64,000 nt of DNA from Isochrysis galbana. Lineage: Eukaryota; Haptophyta; Isochrysidales; Isochrysidaceae. Under the pieces are notes generated by a model, which worked only from the letters and a program-made list of their open reading frames with translations, did not search any database and was not told the DNA's origin. Positions within the stretch are counted from its first letter, which is position 1. The number at the start of each line of letters is the position of its first letter. Made by a program: the position numbers and the translations under genes. Of the stretch, positions 45,003 through 54,401 are shown in pieces. Where the stretch lies: positions 1,550,456 through 1,614,455 of the forward strand of contig CM030944.1 in the NCBI GenBank assembly GCA_018136815.1. Reading direction: 5' to 3'.

Positions 45003-46293
45003 AAAACGAAAATGCGAAAATCGAAAATCTAGCCATGCCCAAGGCCAAGGTCGGGGCGGGGTCTTTGGCAGCCAGGATAGTCGCGTGCGCGCGCTGTGAG
45101 GAGCTGGGTGGGCTGCGCGGGCAACGACGCCAGAGGCTCAGGGGGCAGTCGGACAGTCGGCAGCCCGACAGCCCGACACGGCGTGTGACACGGCGCTGCA
45201 TCGGACGGGAATCAAATGCCAAATGCCAAATGTAGCTTAGCCCGCAGGCACGAACGCAAGTTCCTTACGGGTAGAGCGTGAGCGCGCGTGATGGAGGGGG
45301 GAGGGGGGGGGGGAGAATCGCACCATTTCTTGGTGAAGATTTTCGTAGTGGGAGGTGGCGAGGTGGCCCCCCCCGGGAGGTTTTCTATTTGGCATCGCGC
45401 CACGGTCAAACCAGCCGCTCTTACTAATGGTTAAAAAGCCCCTGTTCGACCGCCCTATTTCATGGGGAGCGTTTTCGATGCCCAGCGGGGGAGGGGGGAG
45501 GGGGGCGCCGCGCGCTACGGCGGGCGCTTTTCAAGTTTGCCGAGCAGGGCGGGCGCTGGGGTGTGAGCTCGAGCCCCCGTGGGAAGGCCTCGTGGCATCC
45601 ATCATTCCAATGTTGCAGCCACCTCAAATAGCAAATTGTGCACGTCCCAGAAGCGAGGGGTCCGTCGGCGGCGGAATCGCCGACTCCTCTTCCCGCTGCC
45701 AGCTCGGCGGGCATCGCCCTCTCAGATTTCACACGGGCGCCCGCCCGCCCAAATCGTGCTTCCCCCCTTGTGCCCGCCAGCAGCACCACTCGAGAGATTG
45801 GGCTTCTTAACGGCGGGCCTCGAGCCCAGTCCTTTGCGGGTCAAGTGGCGCTTGAAGAAGAAGGGGGTTCATTTGAAACCTGCTCGCCAAGTGGCCGCGA
45901 CGGGCTCCCCGGCGCCTTTGAACCTTCCCCCGTGGAACCCCCCCCTCCCCCCCCCGCCCCCCCCCCCCCCGCCCCCCCCCCCCCCCCCGCGCCTCCGATC
46001 GCCATTCTGGCCTCTTCGGCGGGCTCCTCTGACGGCGGCGCGATTCTCAGCTCTTCCCTTCACGTATATTATGATACAACGCACATTCCTTTACCTCTCG
46101 GAGACCGGACCTTTCACGCGCCTCTCACTCCTCAAGCACCCATATTTGACCACCTCTCCAAGTCTCGCTTGCTACCAGACCCTCCCTCCTAGGTCAAACA
46201 TCCACCCCCTCCCCCCTCATCCCTCTTCCCCTCCACACCCTGATCGGATACGCGCATGCCTGCCCTGTCACCCACACGCACGCACACCCATCG
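45003..46293. other. intergenic with C/G runs
   Basis: Runs of C near 45945-45990 and several open frames without family. No gene is supported. Confidence 0.4.
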
Positions 46294-46719
46294 ATGCACC
46301 GTCTCATGCCCCGATCGCTTCTCTGCCACGCAGTCCTCCCAGCACTCATGTCGCGCGCTATCTTCCTCGCCCTCTTCTTTGCGGTCGTCGCCCTTGTCTC
46401 TGCTGCCCCCACGGCGCGCGAGCTCGGACACACGTATGAGGACCCATCAGGCTTCGACGACATGCCACTTGGCGACACCGCCTTCCCTGGGCTTGATGGC
46501 ATGGTCGATCTTGTCGAGGCAAACATTATCGGCTACTTTTGGTCCGTCCTCGAGTTGATCATGAATGTTGGGACGGAGACCGGCCGGTACTTCACGTACT
46601 TTACGCAGGTCGCCAACGACATCCTCACGCCCTTTGTCGACTTCTTGAACCCTTACGGCCGCATCTGGAAGATTATCGTCGAGGAAACTGGTCTCTTGAC
46701 GTACCTCGGCTGCAACTAA
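46294..46719 (+). CDS. small secreted protein of unknown function
   Basis: The frame gives 141 residues from the ATG at 46294; an inner ATG at 46348 gives a more typical signal peptide (MSRAIFLALFFAVVALVSAA, cut near APT). The mature part is about 100 residues, acidic and Phe/Tyr-rich (GYFWSVLELIMNVGTETGRY, FTYFTQVANDILTPFVDFLN), ending TYLGCN. It has one Cys, so it is not disulfide-rich. Family not recognised. The coherent signal peptide and even composition support a real gene. Confidence 0.6.
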   Translation: MHRLMPRSLLCHAVLPALMSRAIFLALFFAVVALVSAAPTARELGHTYEDPSGFDDMPLGDTAFPGLDGMVDLVEANIIGYFWSVLELIMNVGTETGRYFTYFTQVANDILTPFVDFLNPYGRIWKIIVEETGLLTYLGCN

Positions 46720-47280
46720 GCAATTGGACAGGTCAGTCAGGCGCGTTGACACACTGCTCGCGTGCTTTGTCTGCTTTAACGAGCAAGCGCGCACAGGGTC
46801 GCATGTCGCCTTAGATAGCGACCAGCGGGTTCGCTTGTTCTTCACGTCTGCGCCACCTTCAAGAAGTCTGCCACGCTTGGTGATAAGAGGGACCCATAGT
46901 CCAGCTGTCATCACAGCCTTTGTGGCAAGTGATGGAATGAGGATTCAGGTGCCAGTGCGCATTGGACGTCAAGCACTAGGCACGACGTTCAGAGCCAGCT
47001 GGGTTAGGGATTGGTCTTTGCCGGCCTCGATCGAGACGAGACAGCTTGCATCAAGGCCCCGTCTTGGTCATAGCTGATTTGTCGTGCGTGGTTCACGTCG
47101 CACTGCATCCCTTTCCTATGACGTGGTATTTGGACTAGTGAAAGCCTCCAGTGCGACATGTGTGGGATGCTCTAAACTTCATTGATACAATCTTTTGCGA
47201 AAAGCCCCTGAGTTCTTGACACTGACACTGAATGATTGCAGACGAAGACACGGACATCGCACGCCGATGTGGATAAAAAC
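46720..47280. other. intergenic
   Basis: 3' flank of the small secreted protein; nothing recognised. Confidence 0.35.
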
Positions 47281-47281
47281 A

Positions 47282-47400
47282 ATTGAAGATTTAGGGCTAC
47301 AAGCCTACTACTACTACTAGACTGGTATATATTACCTTCTAGCCGACACAGCCCTTACATCCCCTCGCTCCGCCTCGTTCCCTTGCCACGCTCCCCGCTC
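47282..47400 (-). repeat. dispersed repeat B copy
   Basis: GAAGATTTAGGGCTACAAGC and the following CTAGACTGGTATATATTACC block match the other copies of this repeat. Confidence 0.6.
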
Positions 47401-47864
47401 GTTCCTTTAAAAGCAAAGGACATTCACATTCGGTTTCGGTAGCCGAGTCACTCAGCATTACTCATTATCATTACTCACTACCAGTAGCAGTAGCCAGTAG
47501 TCCATGGTCCATGGCCATGGCGTCTGTGATATGTGATCTGTGAGTGCCTCCCCCGCCCCCGCCTTGTCCGGCCCAGGGCTGTACGTGATTCAAGTCTCAA
47601 GTCTCAAGTGATTCAATCTTAGTCCTTATTTAGTCATTTTATCTATGACTATGGGCCTTGCCTCTGCCTCTTGCCTGTTGCCTATGCCGTCATAGTCATA
47701 GTCACACCATAGCCTCTGAACGTAGACGATGAGTCATGCATATATATGTCGCATTCGCGAATCGACGTGCGTTAGTTAGGCTCAGGCTCCTCTTCCGTTT
47801 CGTCGTTCGGGAGGAGAGTATGCCCAAGTGGCAAGTGGCGCAGGGAGGAAACTCGAGTAGCGAG

Positions 47865-47985
47865 TAGGGCCAGGCGGAAATATTCCGAATATTTCCCGGG
47901 ATATTTGGGCGGATATCGGCTCGCGGGATATTTCGGTATATTTCGGGATATTTTAGGATATAAATAGGATTAGGATATTTGGGCT
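47865..47985 (+). repeat. GATATTTGGG word array with TAGGGCC terminus
   Basis: Starts TAGGGCCAGGCGGAAATATT and repeats GGGATATTT words, aligning with the right end of the hAT-type MITE (read inward, TAGGCCCTGGCAGAAATGTC) when ATAT is set against ATGT/ACAT. It is probably a truncated relative. Confidence 0.6.
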
Positions 47986-48055
47986 GCTCATGGAGGGAGT
48001 GTAAAAACAAAACTCCAAGGCGGCTTGCCTTCATTTGGTCTCCTTTCCCTCACTC

Positions 48056-48645
48056 TCACCCTACCATGAGCCCCCCCGCGAGCACCCCGAAGGAGAGGCC
48101 CAGGAGCACCACGTACGCGACGAGAACGGCGTCGCCTTGGCTCGGCATGAGGGCGCCCCCCGAGAGGGCCTGGTAGACGCCCACGCCGAGCACGGCGTAG
48201 CCCGTCCCCTTGTGCGCGACCCGCCACATGGCGCGGCGTGTGGTGCGGGCGGCGGGCGTGCCGCGCACGAGCGCGTTGAGCGGCTGCAGCAGGGCGAGGG
48301 CGAAGGCGACGATCCCGAGCGTGTGATGGGGGTGCGAGAAGTGGCGCCCTTGGGGCACCGACGCGACGGCGAGCGCGACGCCTGCGGCGGCCACCGCAAG
48401 GCCGCTTCCCTGAGAGAGCGGGGGAGTGCGTTGTTGGGGTTTCCTCCCTTTTTGGGTGGGAGGGAGGGCCGATGGGGGGGGCACGAGGAGGAGAGACACA
48501 CCTGCACCGCGCGATGCACACGGAGCCAGCGGCCCCACTTCGTCGGAATCGGCGGTTCCTCCGAGCCTCCGCGAGTCCCTTCGAACACCTCGGCGCCATC
48601 CGCCGCTCCATCAGACGAGTCGCTGCTCGTAGATCGTAGATCCAA
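48056..48645 (-). CDS. cytochrome b561-type ferric reductase/electron carrier, 5' part missing
   Basis: Exons 48645-48502 and 48409-48056, intron 48410-48501 (92 bp, GT-AG). The sequence covers helices 3-6 of the cytochrome b561 core. Haem-ligand His candidates are KWGRWLRVHRAVQ, GRHFSHPHHTLGIVAFALAL LQPLNALVRG, and MWRVAHKGTGYAVLGVGVYQ. It ends LGLSFGVLAGGLMVG. This family moves electrons across membranes, often from ascorbate or via DOMON domains. The expected first helix with its own His is not found upstream. A gypsy fragment lies 100 bp away, so the 5' end may be cut off. Pieces of its 3' end recur at 5190, 27440 and 54061. Confidence 0.75.
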
Positions 48646-48743
48646 TCCGCGAGCGAGCTGAGCTCACCTTCCTCGGGCCGAGACTGCCGTCGCAACCCCA
48701 TCCGGAGCGCCGACGCTCCCTTCCTCCCTCCCCCTCACTCACG

Positions 48744-49190
48744 GTGGAGGCTATCGACCGACTCTCGTCCGGCGGAGGGTCCTTGGATTCTCTATTCTTG
48801 TGCACCCTGGACTTAGCCTCGGGCTTTTGGGGCATCCCCATCAAAGAGAGCGACCGCGGAATCACCGCGTTCGTCACCCACCGTGGAAAGTACGAGTTCA
48901 ACGTGCTCCCCTTCGGCGTTCAATCCGGCCCTTCTTACATGTGCCGCGTCATGGACGCTGCCCTCGGCTCGCTCGCTTGGGAGATTTGCATGCCTTATCT
49001 CGATGATGTGGGTATCTGGGCCACGGGGCTCGGAAACACTCCCGAGGAGAGAGAGACGGAATCCTTCGAGCAGATGCTCCACCGGCTCGATCTCGTCCTC
49101 GAGCGCCTCATTTGGGCCGGTTTGACATGCAAGATGTCTAAGTGCCTTTTCTTCGCCACCTCGGCTGAATATTGCTGCAGGTTGTGCAGC
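48744..49190 (+). mobile_element. Ty3/gypsy reverse transcriptase fossil
   Basis: Coding remains of the central reverse transcriptase: LCTLDLASGFWGIPIKESDR, then FNVLPFGVQSGPSYMCRVMD and YLDDV. No LTR, integrase or gag is next to it. It is a fragment of an old element, and its codon use is host-like. Confidence 0.8.
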
Positions 49191-49194
49191 TTGG

Positions 49195-49280
49195 AGAGCT
49201 TGAGCGACCGGCGCTCCATGTCCGCGCTCTGCTCATAGAGTGCGCGCAGCTCGTTGTCATCGCCGCTAGCCTCCATTCCC
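49195..49280 (-). CDS. possible 5' exon, coiled coil
   Basis: MEASGDDNELRALYEQSADM ERRSLKLSKLHNLQQ reads like the start of a coiled-coil protein. It ends where the gypsy fragment begins, so it may be the cut-off first exon of a host gene. Weak evidence. Confidence 0.25.
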
Positions 49281-49375
49281 TCCCCCCGAGCCGGACCCCT
49301 TCTCCCACTCGCCCACAAAAAATGGGAGGATGGGATGCGTAGGTTGTTTGCTTTCGTCGGAGGCGCGCATTCCCA

Positions 49376-51580
49376 TTACGAAGTCTTTCTATCCCACTGA
49401 GCTATGTGTTGGTCTAATGTTTTCTTTGCATCTATCAAGAAGGTCTCCCAATCATCCCCATCGATAGCAGTCAAATCAATCTGTTGAATCTGTTTTAATG
49501 ACTCGTTCTTAGCTACTTTTCTACTCATCCACATGGTCATGTACGTATTAACTATCCATACAATTTTTTCTTTGTAATTCCGCGTACATACCAAGGTTGA
49601 TATATTATCTGCAATTAGGGTTGAGGCTTCGAAGTTATCGCATTCCATAAGGCTATTTATGGGACCTAGCAGATCCTGATATTTCTGGCCTTTTTTGTTT
49701 AATTTTGTAAGAAGGGTATTCAGTATTTGTGTGGGTCGTTCTACTTTTAGGGAGTCCTCTTCGAAAGGGGGGGCCAAGCCTAGTATTTCTTCGGGTGGGG
49801 CCACGCTTGATATTTTTTCGGCGAGGGGAGGGGTCGAGCGAGAAGTACTTGGTGCGCCCGCCGTGAGGGGTTGTCGGGTCGCGTTGATTAGCGGAGCGTT
49901 ATTAGATGATTTCGTCGGCATGAGGCGGGAAGTATTCGTAGGTTGTGCGCCCGCCGCGAGCGGAGAAGGGCGATTGCTGGCCTCTCGACGAGGGGGGGGA
50001 TTGAGGAGTCGGGTCGCGTTGATTAGCGGAGCGTTATTAGATGATTTCGTCGGCATGAGGCGGGAAGTATTCGTAGGTTGTGCGCCCGCCGCGAGCGGAG
50101 AAGGGCGATTGCTGGCCTCTCGACGAGGGGGGGGATTGAGGAGTCGGGTCGCTTCAATTCGTACAGCGTTTTCGGCAGCGTTCCCGAGGAGTTGGGGAGG
50201 TTGTTGCTGCCTGGAGTATATGACTATTTGGGCAAGGACCAGTTGTCTTTGTAGCCACCTCAATGGCCTATGGAGATGGGGTGCTTCCACCATCAGATCT
50301 TCCACACCCTGGGTCAATGCATTTAGATACCTTTGTAAATCTCCTGTTGGGGTATTGGTGTGGTTTTGGAGTCGAATGTAGCACTTCCACCGAATGGCGA
50401 TGTTGTAGAATTTGTTGTTGCGAACATTTGTTGCGATCTCTCGAAGCTTACTCGGTAGAGAGGCATGCTCGCAAGAGCGGGGGACGGGAAGTATTCCGAT
50501 GTGGCGCCCTATACTACCAGTGACAGCAGTCTTCAAGGCGATCATTCCGGCGATCACCATGGCACAGATCCGGATGAAGTCATGACTGACATGGGTGTCC
50601 GAGGCAATGTTTTTGCACCACTCTTCATTGAATATTTCCTTTGCCAGCTTCTCAGCCTCTGTGGAGAAAGATACCGCTTCACCCGTGTACATGACAGCTT
50701 CCCATGTGTAGTAAGCCTTGTCGCGAAAACCCAACTTGTCGTACATTTTTGATGAAACACCTCTAAAGATATCATCAAACGATTTAGACGATTCGCAGAT
50801 TTTCACGAACTCATCCTTATCTAAATTGAACCTGATGGGAGATTCTTTCTCCGTCCCACCGAGGAGTCCTCTGAAAGGAGATTCGTCGCTTCCAAATTGG
50901 ACCGGAAAACGTACGACCGGAGAGGCATTCGGGGTGTTACGCAGCTGACCCCACAAGGAGCTGGCAATTTGGGCGACGCTCGACGGGGCTAACGTCGTCC
51001 CGTAGATCAACGAGTTCACGAGGCCGCGCGTGGTTGAGCCTCTGCTGACCGCGGGTGGCTGTGCGCACATGTATATTTTTATAACTTGGGAGAGAAGTAC
51101 AACCTTGTACTCGAAGCGATAATCACTATAGTCTGTTTTATAGCTTTCTACCAACTTAGTGAGTGCCTTAAGTCTGTCATTATCCACAGCCTCGATTGGA
51201 AAATTGTCAACATTGTGAGTACTGTTCACGTTGTTCAACAAAACCCTGCGCTCTCCATGTTTTTTAGGTTGAATGGTCACCTGCATCCCCATAAATTCAG
51301 GAAATTCAAGCCTAGTCAAATAGAAAGCAGGCGATTCGAATTTTTTCAAGGAAGCGAGCCATTCTCTTAGTGTATTGTCACACTCTATCTGCTGCTTGCG
51401 AATTGACCATAGCACACAGGCAATGTGAAGGGCCAGAGCATCTGGGTCCTCGTTGTCAGTGGCGTGGGTGGGGGTGGCATTCGAGAGCTCGGTTGATACC
51501 TCCCCGACACTCGAGACATGATCCTTACTAATCTCCTTATCCTCGATATCGGCCGCCTCGACATGGACCCCTACCCCCTC
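49376..51580 (-). CDS. large AT-richer gene of unknown family
   Basis: One open frame of over 700 codons, clearly richer in A/T, Lys, Asn and Ile than its neighbours. From residue FPEFMGMQVTIQPKKHGERR on there is a helical N-terminal half. A Pro/Ser/Asn-rich linker follows, then a helical C-terminal part (LIADNISTLVCTRNYKEKIV). No ATG lies at the front: the frame stays open upstream into the inverted-repeat array near 51580. The 5' end is therefore cut by, or begins within, that array. No domain is recognised. The foreign base composition suggests transfer, possibly from a large DNA virus or mobile element, but no hallmark gene proves it. Confidence 0.6.
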   Translation of the reverse strand, partial: EGVGVHVEAADIEDKEISKDHVSSVGEVSTELSNATPTHATDNEDPDALALHIACVLWSIRKQQIECDNTLREWLASLKKFESPAFYLTRLEFPEFMGMQVTIQPKKHGERRVLLNNVNSTHNVDNFPIEAVDNDRLKALTKLVESYKTDYSDYRFEYKVVLLSQVIKIYMCAQPPAVSRGSTTRGLVNSLIYGTTLAPSSVAQIASSLWGQLRNTPNASPVVRFPVQFGSDESPFRGLLGGTEKESPIRFNLDKDEFVKICESSKSFDDIFRGVSSKMYDKLGFRDKAYYTWEAVMYTGEAVSFSTEAEKLAKEIFNEEWCKNIASDTHVSHDFIRICAMVIAGMIALKTAVTGSIGRHIGILPVPRSCEHASLPSKLREIATNVRNNKFYNIAIRWKCYIRLQNHTNTPTGDLQRYLNALTQGVEDLMVEAPHLHRPLRWLQRQLVLAQIVIYSRQQQPPQLLGNAAENAVRIEATRLLNPPPRREASNRPSPLAAGAQPTNTSRLMPTKSSNNAPLINATRLLNPPPRREASNRPSPLAAGAQPTNTSRLMPTKSSNNAPLINATRQPLTAGAPSTSRSTPPLAEKISSVAPPEEILGLAPPFEEDSLKVERPTQILNTLLTKLNKKGQKYQDLLGPINSLMECDNFEASTLIADNISTLVCTRNYKEKIVWIVNTYMTMWMSRKVAKNESLKQIQQIDLTAIDGDDWETFLIDAKKTLDQHIAQWDRKTS
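49870..50150 (-). repeat. 135-bp in-frame tandem duplication
   Basis: Two copies of a 45-codon unit (ATRLLNPPPRREASNRPSPL and on) appear identical base for base within the linker of the AT-rich gene. Confidence 0.9.
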
Positions 51581-52620
51581 ACGCGGAAAGTTGTCAGATT
51601 AGCCCCCACCCAAACCATGGGTTTTTTAATGGACGAAATCTGACACCTTTCCGCGTGAGGGGGTAGGGGGGGAAACCAACAACTTTCTGGAGGCGGTGCA
51701 CGACTTGGCGGGGTAGGCTGCTCGGCCGACGTGCATTCCCCAGAAAGTTGTTGTTTTCCCCCCCTACCCCCTCACGCGGAAAGTTGTCAGATTAGCCCTC
51801 CCCCCCAAGCTATGGGTTATTTTATAGACGAAATCTGACACCTTTCCGCGTGAGGGGGTAGGGGGGGAAACCAACAACTTTCTGGAGGCGGTGCACGACT
51901 TGGCGGGGTAGGCTGCTCGACCGGCGTGCCTTCCCCAGAAAGTTGTTGTTTTCCCCCCCTACCCCCTCACGCGGAAAGTTGTCAGATTAGCCCTCCCCCC
52001 AAGCTATGGGTTTTTTTATAGACGAAATCTGACACCTTTCCGCGTGAGGGGGTAGGGGGGGAAACCAACAACTTTCTGGAGGCGGTGCACGACTTGGCGG
52101 GGTAGGCTGCTCGACCGGCGTGCCTTCCCCAGAATGTTGTTGTTTTCCCCCCCTACCCCCTCACGCGGAAAGTTGTCAGATTAGCCCTCCCCCCAAGCTA
52201 TGGGTTTTTTTATAGACGAAATCTGACACCTTTCCGCGTGAGGGGGTAGGGGGGGAAACCAACAACTTTCTGGAGGCGGTGCACGACTTGGCGGGGTAGG
52301 CTGCTCGACCGGCGTGCCTTCCCCAGAAAGTTGTTGTTTTCCCCCCCTACCCCCTCACGCGGAAAGTTGTCAGATTAGCCCTCCCCCCCAAGCTATGGGT
52401 TATTTTATAGACGAAATCTGACACCTTTCCGCGTGAGGGGGTAGGGGCCGAGTGGTGCAGCGTCCCCAGAAAGTTGTTGGTTTCCCCCCCTTCCCCCTCA
52501 CGCGGGAGGTTGTCAGATTTGACTCCAAGAAAACCGCGCATTCCCTTCCAAAACCGCGCGCTAATCTGACAACCTTCCGCGTGAGGGGGTAGGGGGGAAA
52601 ACCAACAACTTTCTGGCGGA
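51568..52620. repeat. tandem array of about 195-bp palindromic units
   Basis: Marker word CGCGGAAAGTTGTCAGATT ends at 51600, 51793, 51988, 52182 and 52377, giving periods of 193-195 bp. Inside each unit an arm of about 55 bp (GAAAGTTGTTG through CCCCCTACCCCCTCACGCGG and GTTGTCAGATT) meets its inverse complement (AATCTGACACCTTTCCGCGT and on). Two loops alternate. Units are nearly identical. A diverged arm follows at 52490-52615 and a single half-arm lies at 53762-53800. Confidence 0.9.
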
Positions 52621-52659
52621 GTCGGCTCGCTCGTGCAGCCTTCGCCGCCGAGTGGTGCA

Positions 52660-53268
52660 GCGTCCCGGAAGGTCGCGCGGGGGGATATCGATGCGTTGCT
52701 CAAGATGATTTTGCCGCACATTCATTGTGATGGGCGCGAGCTCAAGCTTGAGGACTTGATCGTCTTAGATGTGCTGTCCAAAGAGGGCGCGTACTTCCCC
52801 CAGATCCACAATGACATCCAGTGGGAATTCTATCCGAACGACGGGTTTCAAGTCTGGATGCTTCTCGAAAACGATCACGAGCACAACTGGGGTAACATGT
52901 TCATATTTGATTCCAATGAAGGAGAGAATGGCCGTGTGATGCTTGCAGGCGACAACCAAACATTGATGTTCGTCACCCCTCAGCACGAACGGGAGTCCAA
53001 GATCAGCCGATGTGCTAAGTATTTGGATTTCACGCCCGGAGACATGTTGGTATTCAGCCCCCGCTTCTTGCACATGTCCGACTTTCGCGTCCTCAAGAGC
53101 CGCAGGAAGTCGGTGGGCTTCCGCGTCCTCGTGCGTCGAAAAGGGTGCGCCGTACCGCCCCCGCGTAAGCTTTGGAACTTCGAAGCCGGGTATACCCTCG
53201 GGCAGAGCCTACTGTACCATATCAAATGCTTCCGTGGCTGTACACGCTACTCGCTGTCGGGGATCTGA
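52660..53268 (+). pseudogene. PhyH-type 2-oxoglutarate/Fe(II) oxygenase, 5' end missing
   Basis: The frame reads GDIDALLKMILPHIHCDGRE, then the iron-binding HxD in FPQIHNDIQWEFYPNDGFQV. Further marks are LFTPGD-type YLDFTPGDMLVFSPRFLHMS with the distal His, and the oxoglutarate-binding Arg in VGFRVLVRR. It ends at 53268. This is the C-terminal two thirds of a phytanoyl-CoA dioxygenase-like fold. No ATG fits at the front, where the frame runs out of the repeat array. The word CCGAGTGGTGCAGCGTCCC at its start is also found at 52448 inside the array. Catalytic residues are kept, so it may be a recently captured piece or the last exon of a live gene. Confidence 0.7.
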
Positions 53269-53340
53269 ATTGTCGGAGGAGCACCGCCCCGCCCCCCCCT
53301 CGGCTACCCGGCGAGTGCGTCCGACGGGCTAAAAGCTGTG

Positions 53341-53478
53341 CGTGTGAATCAGTCATCAGGTTTGCAGGTACCACTACTACACGTGTATTCACCACAGCAC
53401 TCTGAGTTATTTTGGCACACCGACCCTGGCTCGCGGCATGGCGTGTCACACACTCCGTTGTCATTGCACTCAAGTACC
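53341..53478 (-). pseudogene. 3' third of the Cys-rich membrane protein gene
   Basis: Near-identical (a few base differences over 138 bp) to 27024-27162. It encodes the last repeat and a half and the stop. Confidence 0.85.
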
Positions 53479-53661
53479 ATGATTGCCCTTGTGGTCAAAG
53501 ACGAAATTGATACGTGCGTCGAACTGGTGGCGGCTCTCCATCACCGCCTGTTGCCACGGATGCAAACGCTCCAACAATCCACGGTACTGCCTTGGAATAA
53601 ACGCAGGGGCCTTGTATGTCGTGTCCGTCCGAGGGCCATCGATGCGAGTGGCGGCCTTCAT
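53479..53661 (-). mobile_element. CRESS-DNA-type Rep fossil, second fragment
   Basis: The coding remains LERLHPWQQAVMES and RINFVFDHKGNHG match the region just before Walker A in CRESS-type Rep helicases. The fragment is joined directly to the Cys-rich gene piece. It is broken. Confidence 0.55.
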
Positions 53662-53799
53662 CTAACCCTACTCCACAGAAGAAAGTCTGGGTGGTGGAGA
53701 AAGAGAGGGGGGGAAATTGAGAGTGCGCGCTGCGCGCTTTATGTAAAGGTTTTTTAATGTACGAAATCTGACACCTTTCCGCGTGAGGGGGGTAGGCCG

Positions 53800-54060
53800 C
53801 GTGTTCCAGTCGCCGCGCCGCCTCATGGCCTGCTTGGCCAAGGCTTTGTGGGAACGCGTCGCGACGGAGCGATCGACACTTATCCAGTCGCTGGAGAATT
53901 CACCACCGGTGCGATGGCAGAGGGCGCCATCGACGGAACAGCGGCCGACTACGAGGTCGACTCGCCCTTTAAGACGGCATGGACCTTCTCGCGCTTCGGC
54001 TACGCCGCGCACCAGGCAGCCATTCGCATGAATACGCTAACGGAAGCAAGTGCGTCGTAG
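53800..54060 (+). pseudogene. C-terminal fragment of a secreted-type protein
   Basis: From just after a half-arm of the inverted repeat the frame reads HGLLGQGFVGTRRDGAIDTY, EFTTGAMAEGAIDGTAADYE and FKTAWTFSRFGYAAHQ, with a stop at 54060. The even composition suggests an exon cut from a larger algal protein. Family not named. Confidence 0.5.
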
Positions 54061-54215
54061 GCAGATAAGCCAAGGCGACGGCGTTCTCGTCGCGTACGTG
54101 GTGCTGCTCGGCCTCTCCTTCGGGGTGCTCGCGGGGGGACGTCGCTTGGTCAGCAAGGGCGGCTGCGCGCCCTTTTCCGACCGGGTACCAAATGAAGGCA
54201 AACGACCTGACCGCG
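54061..54215 (+). pseudogene. cytochrome b561 C-terminal fragment, copy 3
   Basis: Appears identical to 27590-27740, including the flank GGTACCAAATGAAGGCAAAC, and starts right at the stop of the preceding fragment. Confidence 0.85.
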
Positions 54216-54301
54216 TCAGCTGCCGGCTCGATCGAACGGCCCTCTGCCTATGAGCCTATAGTCATCGCGTGTTCGACACTGTACAACAAGAAACCCTTAC
54301 T

Positions 54302-54401
54302 NNNNNNNNNNNNNNNNNNNNNNNNNNNNNNNNNNNNNNNNNNNNNNNNNNNNNNNNNNNNNNNNNNNNNNNNNNNNNNNNNNNNNNNNNNNNNNNNNNN
54401 N
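54302..54401. other. assembly gap (100 N)
   Basis: Exactly 100 N, the usual size for a gap of unknown length. It lies between the fragment cluster and the HMG-box gene, so their true distance is not known. Confidence 0.99.

Noticed and set aside
45579-46192. Two long overlapping frames before the small secreted protein
   Set aside because: They run through C-homopolymers, lack a family, and no splice pattern improves them.
49376-51580. Calling the AT-rich gene a capsid or other hallmark virus gene
   Set aside because: No motif supports it; composition alone is not enough.
51568-52620. A CRISPR-like array
   Set aside because: Units are about 195 bp with internal palindromes and no unique spacers, in a eukaryotic setting; it is a tandem inverted-repeat array.
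53362-53402. A tRNA or other structured RNA in the recurrent stretch at 27.05 and 53.35 kb
   Set aside because: No cloverleaf can be drawn; the stretch is the coding end of the Cys-rich gene. No tRNA or rRNA was recognised in the window.
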